Source: JBCDBH01 sp039184055 (GTDB lineage Bacteria; Acidobacteriota; Thermoanaerobaculia; Multivoradales; J023). Taken from it: a DNA stretch of 8,421 nucleotides. The notes under the pieces were generated by a model. That model made no database searches and had not been told where the DNA came from. It saw nothing but the letters and a program-made list of their open reading frames with translations. Both the position numbers and the translations under genes were made by a program. The stretch covers positions 1 through 8,421 of the forward strand of contig JBCDBH010000261.1 of NCBI GenBank assembly GCA_039184055.1, written 5' to 3'. Below are positions 1-8,421 of the stretch, piece by piece (the first letter of the stretch is position 1; each line of letters begins with the position of its first letter).

Positions 1-53
1 AATGGGATAATCTGAGAACTATTTTCTGTAGAAATTGGCTGAAATATGAGCTT
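1..53. other. AT-rich left edge, no gene recognised
   Basis: The first ~50 bases are clearly more AT-rich than everything to their right. Two of the three plus-strand frames are stopped here (TAA at 8-10, TGA at 13-15), so this could be the tail of a gene lying to the left, or intergenic DNA. Nothing in it can be assigned. The third plus frame stays open from the edge to a TGA at 351-353, but it runs antisense into the OPT gene and looks like a composition effect, so it is not called. Confidence 0.4.
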
Positions 54-275
54 GCCGACGACTGGCGGGGTGAACTGGCGCGCGAAGGGACTTGGTCAGC
101 GGCTTTTTGGGTGAACGGGCTGGGATATGGCTTTGTCGGCGAATGGCTGCGCGAAACGGCGATCGAATCGACCTGGTCGGCGACTGTTTGGGGAAACGAG
201 GCTGGAAGGTCGGTGGGTCGGCGACTGTCGGCGGGAAGGCGGGGACGAGGCGGGAGGTTGGCTGACGAGCCGACA
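54..275. repeat. Degenerate direct repeats, ~41-bp step, 81-bp higher-order unit
   Basis: A core resembling GTCGGCGACTGTTTGGGGAA recurs with its start at about 54, 95, 135, 176, 217 and 257, giving steps of 40-41 bp. The clearest pair is 94-123 against 175-205 (25 of 30 positions alike, one indel). Tails after the core alternate between two types, so the better unit is 81 bp: 54-123 against 135-205 matches at about 52 of 70 positions by hand count. The last copy (257) runs into the left arm of the hairpin at 261-292. The plus strand is G-rich throughout. No function is known to me; it may be an old tandem duplication or part of the OPT transcript's 3' region. Copy boundaries are approximate because the copies are diverged. 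Confidence 0.6.
61..260 (-). terminator. C-rich, G-poor tail of the OPT transcript; candidate Rho-dependent termination zone
   Basis: By hand count the plus strand here has 92 G and 38 C in 200 bases, so a transcript leaving the minus-strand OPT gene would be about 46% C and 19% G and full of pyrimidine-C steps. A long C-over-G tract just after a gene is the classic composition of a Rho utilisation (rut) region. It follows a hairpin that lacks a U-tract, so intrinsic termination alone is not obvious. This is inference from composition; the same bases form the ~41-bp repeats, which may be the real reason for the skew. Confidence 0.35.
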
Positions 276-292
276 GGAGTCGGCTCGTCAGC
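261..292 (-). terminator. Perfect 13-bp stem-loop just after the OPT gene
   Basis: GCTGACGAGCCGA (261-273) and TCGGCTCGTCAGC (280-292) are exact reverse complements with a 6-base loop (274-279). The stem starts 11 bases past the OPT stop codon (TGA, 306-304 on the minus strand). A stem this long and GC-rich next to a stop codon is very likely a 3'-end structure. On the minus strand it is followed by CAACCTCCCGCC rather than a T-run, so it is not a textbook intrinsic terminator. It may act with Rho or protect the mRNA 3' end. Since the palindrome is symmetrical, it could also act on transcripts arriving from the left. Confidence 0.65.
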
Positions 293-303
293 TGGCGTCA
301 CGC

Positions 304-2205
304 TCAGCGTTTGGCGACGCGCCAGTAGTAGGCGACGATGCCACCGAAGATGAGCAGGGACGAGATCCAGATGTGGTCGCCGAGGACTTCGATCGGCAGG
401 TCGACGTTGAGCGCGACGAGCGCCGCCAGGCTGATGCCCATGAGGGCTTCACCGGCGATCAGGCCGGATCCGAAGAGGATGCCTTGATCACGCGCCTCGG
501 AGACTTCTTCGCGCTTACGGCTGATCAGGAAGCGCAGCAGGCCACCGATGAAGATCGGTACGGCGAGCGACATCGGTAGGTAGATGCCGACCGCGACGGG
601 CATGACGTGGGTGCGAAAGCCCGAGCCGGTGGCTTCGAGGATTTTGTTGGTGACGATGAGCGCGACACCGATGGCGCAGCCGATCCCGATCATGTTCCAG
701 GGCAGACCGCCATCGCCGAAGAAACCGTCGGTGAGGCTGGCGAAGAGGGCGGCTTGCGGCGCTAGCAGGCTGCCGGGCTCGCCGGTGCCGATACCGACGC
801 CTTTGTGGAGCAGGGTGAGGATGGGGGCGAAGAAGAAGGCGGCGATGACCGCGGCGATGAGCTCGGTGAGCTGCTGTTTGCGTGGCGTGGCGCCCACCAG
901 GAGACCGGTCTTGAGGTCTTGGGCGACGTCACCCGAGGTGCAGGTGGCGCAGCACACGACACCGGCGATCCCGAGGGTGGCGAGGATGGCCGAGTCGCCG
1001 CTGATACCGAGGGCGAGCAGGACACCCGCCGAGATCAACAACGCACAGATGGTCATGCCGGAAACCGGCGAATTCGACGAGCCGACCAAACCGGCGATGT
1101 AGGTGGCGACGGCGACGAAGAGGAACGAGGTCAGCACCATCAGCACGGCGGTGATCGCCGCGACACCCATGTTGTCGACCAGGTAGTCGTAGAACAGGAA
1201 GGTGGCGAAGGTGGTGAGCAAGAAGATGGTGAGCAGCGCCGTCAGGGGCAGGTTCTCTTCGGTGCGCAGCACTTTGCCGCCTTCACCGCTGCCACGCGCG
1301 CCCTTGAGCGCGCCGAGACCGGCGACGATGCCGCGTCGCACCTGGAAGATCGACCACAGACCACCGATCAACATGGTGCCGACACCGATATAGCGGACGT
1401 CGGAGCTCCACAAATCCCACGCGTGGTCGAGCGGTGAAAGCCCGGCGGCGGGGTCGAAGCCACCGAGAATCGGGATCGCCACCAGCCAACCGATGGCGCC
1501 GCCGAGCATGACGAGCGACGCGATCTGGAGGTTGACGATATAGCCCACGGCGAGCAGCGCGACGCTCATGTCCGAGCCGCCGTAAAGCACGGTCTTGCCT
1601 TTCGCCACCGCCGTTTCGACCGTTCCGGTGACCAGCTGAATACCACCGACGAGGATCTTGAAGATGCCGCCGATCACGACGCCTTGCACGATCGCTTTGA
1701 CCCCGGCGCCTTTTTCCTCACCGACCACCAGCACCTCGGCACAGGCGACGCCCTCGGGATAGGTCAGATCGGGGCGATCGACGATCAAGGCGCGACGCAT
1801 CGGCACCATGAAGACGATGCCGAGAATGCCACCGAGCATGGTGATCATGGTGGTGGGCCAGAAGTGGAACTCTTGCCAGGCGCCCACCATGACCAGCGCG
1901 GGCACGGTGAAGATGACGCCGGCGGCCAGGCTCTCACCGGTCGAGGCCATGGTCTGGACGATGTTGTTTTCGAGAATCGATCCTTGACGCAGCAGGCCGC
2001 GCAGGATCGCCATCGAAATGACCGCCGCCGGAATCGACGCCGACACGGTCATACCCGCGTAGAGACCGAGATAGGTATTCGCGGCGCCCATCACCACGGC
2101 GAGGATCGCACCCAAGATCAGGGCGCGAGCGGTGATCTCGGTGGTGGTTTTGTGCGCGGGGATATAGGGCTCGGCAACTGCGCCGGGCTGACCGGACTGA
2201 CTCAT
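304..2205 (-). CDS. OPT family oligopeptide transporter
   Basis: A 633-residue polytopic inner-membrane protein of the OPT family, whose members import oligopeptides or, in the YSL branch, metal chelates, usually with protons. The sequence is almost wholly hydrophobic segments. Landmarks typical of the prokaryotic OPT branch are NTYLGLYAGMTVSASIPA (43-60), TMASTGESLAAGVIF (85-99), DLTYPEGVACAEVLVVGE (146-163), GLVGSSNSPVSGMTI (372-386), CTSGDVAQDLKTGLLVG (422-438), LPMSLAVPIFIGGLLRF (543-559) and GSGLIAGEALMGI (579-591). Length is normal for bacterial members and no frameshift is seen. The ATG at 2205 is preceded by GGAGG with 7 bases between, which supports this start. It is transcribed away from the sodium symporter gene and ends at a strong hairpin. 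Family assignment is confident; the substrate (peptide or metal chelate) cannot be read from the sequence. Confidence 0.93.
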   Translation of the reverse strand: MSQSGQPGAVAEPYIPAHKTTTEITARALILGAILAVVMGAANTYLGLYAGMTVSASIPAAVISMAILRGLLRQGSILENNIVQTMASTGESLAAGVIFTVPALVMVGAWQEFHFWPTTMITMLGGILGIVFMVPMRRALIVDRPDLTYPEGVACAEVLVVGEEKGAGVKAIVQGVVIGGIFKILVGGIQLVTGTVETAVAKGKTVLYGGSDMSVALLAVGYIVNLQIASLVMLGGAIGWLVAIPILGGFDPAAGLSPLDHAWDLWSSDVRYIGVGTMLIGGLWSIFQVRRGIVAGLGALKGARGSGEGGKVLRTEENLPLTALLTIFLLTTFATFLFYDYLVDNMGVAAITAVLMVLTSFLFVAVATYIAGLVGSSNSPVSGMTICALLISAGVLLALGISGDSAILATLGIAGVVCCATCTSGDVAQDLKTGLLVGATPRKQQLTELIAAVIAAFFFAPILTLLHKGVGIGTGEPGSLLAPQAALFASLTDGFFGDGGLPWNMIGIGCAIGVALIVTNKILEATGSGFRTHVMPVAVGIYLPMSLAVPIFIGGLLRFLISRKREEVSEARDQGILFGSGLIAGEALMGISLAALVALNVDLPIEVLGDHIWISSLLIFGGIVAYYWRVAKR

Positions 2206-2335
2206 CTTCGGGCCTCCATCGTCGATGGGAAAAACAAAATCACAACGCCCACCGCCGTACAGAGGGACCGAATGATCGAAGGGGTCGAGCGCTCTGGTAA
2301 CCTACCACGACCATTTCCTATGCAAGGAGGTTGCC
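2206..2335. promoter_or_regulatory. Divergent intergenic control region between OPT and sodium symporter genes
   Basis: This 130-bp gap separates two genes transcribed in opposite directions, so promoters for both must lie in it or overlap the gene starts. It contains an A-rich tract on the plus strand (2229-2243) next to the OPT side, a 13-bp palindrome at 2216-2228 and an inverted repeat at 2295-2307. I looked for paired -35/-10 sigma-70 boxes on both strands and found none that I would defend. Shared regulation of the two transporters is plausible from the layout but not shown. Confidence 0.6.
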
Positions 2336-5300
2336 GTGGGTGTCTATTTGTGGGCGATCGTGATCTACCTCGCGTTTTTGGTCGCCGTCAGCATGAGCAA
2401 GGCGCGTGGCGTCAAGACGCAGGAAGATTTCATGGTCGCCGGTCGTGGCGTCACCGCCATCGTTTTGGTCGGTACGCTGGTGTGTACCTGGATCGGCTCG
2501 GGTAGTTTGTTCGGCGGCGCTGGACGCGCCTATCGCAACGGTTTTTCGGCGTTGTGGATGAGCGCCGGAGCATGGGTCGGTTTGGCGATCGTTTTTTGGC
2601 TGGCGCCACGGGTGCGCAAGATCGCGCAATTCACCGTGCCCGACATTCTCGAGACGCGGTACAACGCCCAGGCGCGTGTGCTCGGGACGGTGGCCATCGT
2701 CATCGCCTACCTGACCATCGCCGGCTACCAATTCATCGGTGGGGGACGTTTGGTGTCCATCTTGACGGACGGCCAGGTGTCGCCTGAAACAGGACAGTTC
2801 ATCGTCGCCGGGCTGGTGATTCTCTACACCATCGTCGCCGGTATGGCCTCGATCGTCGCTCTCGACATCTTCAACGGCATTTTGATCACCGGTGGCGTGC
2901 TGCTCGCGGTGCCGTTCGCGCTCAAGTCGGCGGGTGGCTGGGAGACGGTCACCACCACCTTGCCCGAAACCCACTTCTCGCTCTTCGGAACCTTTGGCGC
3001 GGCGTCGGCGATCGGGCTCTTCTTGCCGACCTTCTTGCTCCTGCTCGGTGAGAGCGGCATGTATCAGAAGTTCATGTCGGCCAAGGACGGCGCCACCGCG
3101 CGGCGCGCGGTGATCGGCATGATCATCGGTGTCATCGTGGTCGAGGTGGTGCTCAACGCGGTGGCGATCTTCGGCGCCGGCATCACCTGGGGCGACCCGG
3201 CCTTCCAAGCCGACGGTGGCGGTATCGATCGCGCCGCCAGTGAGACCATCATTCTCACCATCGGCGCCAGTAGCCATCTGCCGACCTTCGTCGGCATGGT
3301 GCTCTTGATCGGCGCGGCGGCGATCATCTTCTCGACCGCCAACACCTTCCTGATGGTGCCGTCGACCAACCTGGCGCGTGACATCTACCAGCGTTTCATC
3401 AACCCGAACGCTTCCGAGCAGGGCGTGATCTTGTTCCAACGGATCATGATCGTCGTGCTCGCCGGTGTCGCGCTTCTGCTCACCACCCAATTCCAAGACA
3501 TCCTGTCGATGTCGCTCTACGCCTACACCATGATCGGCGCGGCGGTCACCCCCATCCTGCTCGCCGCCTTCTTGTGGAAACGCGCCACGCCCACCGGCGG
3601 CATGGCGTCGGCGGCGGTCGGCATCCTGTCGACCATCATCTTCGCGATCTGGGTCAACAACGGTGGCACGATCGACCTCGGCATCCTCCAGATCACCCAA
3701 GACAACGCCTACGACTACATCATCTACCCGGCGTTCACTCTGAGCGTGCTCACCCTGGTGGTGGTCAGCCTCCTCGGTGCACCGCCCGACGAGTCGAAGT
3801 GGAAGCCCTTCGAGGCTGACGCCAACGAAGCGTAGGTTCCACGCTTCACGACTCCACATCACGGCGCCGTGTTTCGGATTCATCCCCCGCGCGGCGTCGT
3901 GATGGCAGAATAGATCCATGTTGCGGCGCATCAAGGATCTCGTCTTTCTCCTGCTCGGTTTGCTCCTGCTCGGTGGCTTGGGCGGGTTTGCCTGGCTGAC
4001 CAACCATCCCGATGCCGAGATCGTCGACGAGGCGGTGTATTGGCCGGTGGTAGGACCGCTGGCGGAGATGTTCCGCGAGCGCTTTCGTCAGCCGACGGCG
4101 GAAGAGGCGTACGAGCGGCAGCGGCAGGCGTGGATCGACGGCGCCACGACTGAGATGCCGGACGAGCCTTTGGATTTGGCCGCGCTGCAGGCTGGGAGTG
4201 GGGCGGCGCAGCGTTCGCGATCGATCCCGCCCCAGGCCACGGCACCACCACCAGTCGCATCTTCTCGGGTCGCGCCGGCCGAGCTTAGTCCGGCCGAGCC
4301 CGAGTCGGCTCCGTCTCAGCCGACAACCTCGCCGCCATCCCGCCCGGAGCTGGATCCCGACAGGGTGTACACGATCGGTGAGCTCAGACGCATGGGCAAC
4401 GGCAGTGTCGAGCCCATCAAGCAGTTTCAAAGCGAGAGCCAGCCGGCGCCGAAACGGACGGTTGTACCGACCCAAAACGGCGAGATGGTGCGGATCGAGC
4501 ACGGCACGCGGCTGTACGCGGAGCCGGATGAGAGCTCGGAGCTGTTGCGCGAGGTGAAGAGGCGGCAGGGAGCGTTCACCATCATGCAGGCGCTCGAAAG
4601 CCGTGACGATTGGCATTTGGTCAATGTCGACGGGGTGCGTGGCTGGATGAAGGTGGTGCCCAAGTCGTGGGACGAGGTGAAGCGTTTCGAGCCGCGACGC
4701 ACCGGGCCGATCTCGCCACGATCGGCGCCGTCGGCGTTCTTGGTGTGGGCGCACGAGACGATCGGTGAGGACCGGATTCGCGCCGAGCTCGGGCCGCACA
4801 AGCTGAGCACCGACGTCGAGGATGCCGAGCTGATCGCGTATCTCGACACGGTGGCGGGTCAGGTGGAGGCGTTGTATCGCGAGCGCTTCGATCGCAAACC
4901 TCGTGGTTTGCCACGCGCCCACGCGGTGTTGTTCAGCAGCCGCGAGGACTATCAGGCGTTTCTTACCGAGACGGGTGCCAGAGGCCAGATCGTCCATTCA
5001 GCGGGCGTCGCGATGACCGGGATGTTGGCGTTTTATCGCAGTGGCTCGCGGGATTCGATGGCGGGCACGGTGATTCACGAGATGACGCACATGATCAATC
5101 GGCGGGCGATCGGTCCGGGCTTGCCGAGCTGGCTCGAGGAGGGGTTGGCCGAGACGCTCGCCACGTCGGCGTTGCGGGACGACGGCACGATCGTTCCCGA
5201 CCAGTGGGCGCGTCGCGACGGCACCTCGTTCGCCGGTCAGCTCCTGGCGCAAACCGGTGGCCTGCCACCGCTGCGTCGCCTGCTGTCACTCGATCAAGCG

Positions 5301-8300
5301 GTATTCGTCTCGCCGCTCGAGGCGCTCCAGAGCTACGCTCTGGCCGGGTATTTCGTGCGCTTCTTGCTCGACGGTGAAGACGGTCGCTATCGCAAGGGCT
5401 TTTTGAAATTTCTCGACGCCACCGCCGGGGGCACACCGGCTTCGATCACCCACCTCGAACGTCGACTCGACGCCTCGGTGGATGACATCGAACCGGCGCT
5501 GCTCGAGTGGATCAAGGTACAGACGAGGTCGTGATGCGTCGTCTATTCGCTTTCATCCGCATGCTCGCCATCGTGTTGGTGTTCGGCGCCCTGATCGGCT
5601 TCGCGTGGTTGAGCAACAACCCCAACGCCGAGATCGTCGATCGCGCGGTCGAGTGGCCGCTCGTCGGACCGCTCGCCGAAGCGTTTCGCGATAGCTATCG
5701 ACCGCCGTCGGAGACCGCCGTGGCTCAGGAACGCGGCGTCGGGCGTCGTCTGGCGCGGCTGATCGATGGTGAGCCGGTACGCAACGCCGACGGTTCACCC
5801 TCGGTGCAGGTGATCTATCAGGAGCCCGACGGGCCGATCGGCGCGCGGGAGACGGTGTGGGTGGAGCCGGGCATGGTCTTGCGCACCGAACCGATCGAGA
5901 CCGCCGACGTGGTGATGACGCTCCAGGTGATCGTCAATCTGCCGGTGCTCGAACGCGACGGGCCGTGGTTTCGACTCAGGCGACGCAAGGGAGTCGAGGG
6001 CTGGGCCTATCTCCCCGATTTACCGGCCGAAGGTCAGCCGCTCTATGGCAGCGCGCCCGCCTTGGTGTTGCCGATTCCGGGTGAGCCACCGAGCGAGGAG
6101 CAGCTGGCGTCGGCACGTCGGCATATCGGTGACCTCGAGGAGGGTCGGGTCGGGCCGCATCGACTCTTGACCGACGTCGACGATCCTGAGTTGCTCGCCT
6201 ATCTCGATCGGGTGGCGTCCCAGGTCGAGACGGTCTACAAACGTCGTTTTGGTCTACAGCCGATCGATCAGCCACGCGCGGCGGTGGTGCTTTTCGCATA
6301 CAACAAGGACTACCGCGCCTTTCAAAACGAAACCGAGCGGATTCGAGGTCTACCGGCCGCCGGTCACGCCACCGCCGGGATGTTGGCCTTGTGGCGTGGC
6401 GGTCACGCTCGCTCGCTCGTCGCCGCGACTTTGGCGCACGAAATGGTGCATCTGATCAACCGGCGCGCCGTCGGCCCGGCCCTGCCGCCGTGGCTCGACG
6501 AAGGCATGGCCGAAGCCATCGGCACCTCGAAGATCAACGACGATGGCACTCTCGATCCGACCGCATTCGGTGGGGTCGCGGTACACGGTGGTGGCCGGGT
6601 CACCTACGCCGGTGGCCAAAGCGCCGTGCATCAGCTGCGCGCGCGTTTGCGTAGCGGTCGATTGGTGCCGCTCGACGAGCTGGTGCGGTTCGATTGGGAG
6701 AGCTTTGTCGAAAGCTCGGATCGCCAGATCCACTACGCCCAAGCCGGTGGCTTCGTGCGCTTTCTGCTCGACAGTCCTTATGCCGATGGCTTCCGGCAGT
6801 ATTTGTCGAGAGTCTCCCGAGGCGAGACACCCGACGCCGATCGTCTGTGGTCGACGCTCGCCGCCGAGCCTGAAGACGTGCAGCGCGACTTCAACGATTG
6901 GTTGCGTTCGCGTTGAGTTATTGCGCGTAGCCCAGCGCCCGTAGCCTCTCGCGTGTTTCGGGGTCGACCTCGATCGCGGTGGGTTCTTCGAAGTTCTTGA
7001 CGTCTCGACGCCAGCGGGTCAGGAGATCGGCCATCTCGGCTTCTCTGGGATCACCCTTGCCGGCGAGGTTGAAGAGCTCGTCGGGGTCGAGGGTGAGGTC
7101 GTACAGATAGGGGCCGAGGGGCACGGTTTTTTCGCTTTGGTTGACCCAATATTTGAGCTTGTGGGTGCGCACCATCCAACCGCTGTTGTTGGCGTGGCTG
7201 GAGAAGACGGCGCGCCGGCCACGTGAGCCGAGGTCGAGCATGTTGCGAGCGTCGATTTTTTCGGGAACGGGTACGCCAGCCCATTGCAGGATGGCCGGGA
7301 AGAGGTCGAAGTGGTGGATCAATTTGTGGATTCGGTTGCTGTGCCCTTGCCTCGGCATGTGGACGATCAGCGGCACGTGCACGTTGTTGTCGTGCAGTCC
7401 GACGTGGTCGAAGTAGGAGCCGCGTTCACCGAGGGTCTCGCCATGGTCGGCGACGACGATGATGATGGTGTCGCGATCGAGTCCGGTGGAGGCGAGGTAG
7501 CCGAGCAGACGGTCGATCTGGCGGTCGAGGTAGGCGACTTCACCGGGATAGAAGTCGGCATGACCCTGGAGCTTACGGGGCGAGCGTGGGTCGAAGGCGC
7601 GCCGACCGATTTCGCGAAACGGCGTCCACGGTGAGCGGCGTGCCATTCCGGTTTGGGTCACCGGGCGATAGCCGAGCATGTAGGGCTCGGGCGCGGCGTG
7701 GGGCACGTGGGGATCGAAGAAGTGGAGCCACAGGAAGAAGGGCGTCGGCAGCTGGCGGGGTGAGTCGAGCCAGCCGAGCGCGATGTCGACCACGGTTTCG
7801 GCGTAGTACTGGCCGAGCGGCACGGTCATGACGTCGAAGCCCTGTTCGAGCCCGGCGGCGTGACCGAGGTGGGTGGCGCTGATCACCGCGCGGGTGCTGT
7901 AGCCGCCATCGCGGAGCAGCTCGGCCAGGGTGGTGTGGCTGGTCGGCAGCGGCGTCCGCAGGTCGTAGATCAGGTGGTTTTTGGCGTGCAATCCGGTCAT
8001 CAAGGAGATGAAGCTCGGATTGGTGTTGTTGCTGGTGGCGTAGGTCTCGAGATAGACGTCGCTGTTCTCGGCGAGGGCGTCGAGGGCCGGGGTGACGCTC
8101 GGACGACGACCCCAGGCACCGAGCGCGTCGGCGCGCAGGGTATCGGGGGTGAGCAAGAGGATGTTGGGCTGCTCGACGGCGGCGCGTTTGCGGCTTTTGG
8201 GACGGCGTCGTTCGACGATCCGGGGGCTCGACCAGCGTACCGCCTGGCATTCGGGGGTGGCGTCGGTGTGGAGCGCCAGGATCAGCTCGACGCGTCGACC

Positions 8301-8421
8301 CGCCCACGGGCCGAGGTCGACTTCGATGTCGTCGGGCACCAGCCACCACGGACGTTTGGGCTCGTGACGCTCTTTGAGCACGCTTTGCCGGGTGCCGTCG
8401 TCGACCAGGATTTCGATTTCG

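Overview
The window is GC-rich (by eye in the low to mid 60s percent) and tightly packed. It holds five protein genes, no RNA genes, and no sign of a transposon, phage or CRISPR array. Gene starts with GGAGG-type ribosome sites, operon-style stop/start overlap and an OPT transporter plus a sulfatase-superfamily enzyme point to a Gram-negative-type bacterium. Acidobacteriota or a myxobacterium/deltaproteobacterium-like lineage would fit this gene content, but the phylum is a guess; nothing here fixes it.

Layout: positions 1-303 carry no convincing gene. The first ~50 bases are AT-rich, followed by a strongly G-rich stretch made of degenerate direct repeats with a ~41-bp step (81-bp higher-order unit). 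A perfect 13-bp hairpin lies next to the stop of the minus-strand OPT transporter (304-2205). Read in the direction of that gene, hairpin plus C-rich/G-poor tail look like a transcription-termination region, possibly Rho-dependent. A 130-bp divergent intergenic region separates the OPT gene from a plus-strand sodium:solute symporter (2336-3835).

After an 83-bp gap rich in inverted repeats come two overlapping plus-strand genes (3918-5534 and 5534-6916, TGATG overlap). They are tandem paralogues: each has an N-terminal membrane anchor, a nearly identical juxtamembrane motif, a divergent linker, an SH3-like module and a C-terminal HExxH gluzincin domain of the peptidase MA type. The last gene (6918 to the right edge, minus strand) is an alkaline phosphatase/sulfatase superfamily enzyme. 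It converges on the second peptidase with a one-base gap. Its 5' end is missing: the frame stays open through the right edge. Its usual formylglycine cysteine is a threonine.

How the genes may work together: the two transporters could form a peptide or amino-acid uptake pair under a shared divergent control region, and the two membrane-anchored metallopeptidases could act outside the cytoplasmic membrane on proteins. Linking transporters and peptidases into one function is inference from proximity only. I see no clear novel defence or mobile system. The most distinctive items are the periodic termination-like tail of the OPT gene, the paralogue pair with its conserved juxtamembrane motif, and the threonine-nucleophile 'sulfatase'.
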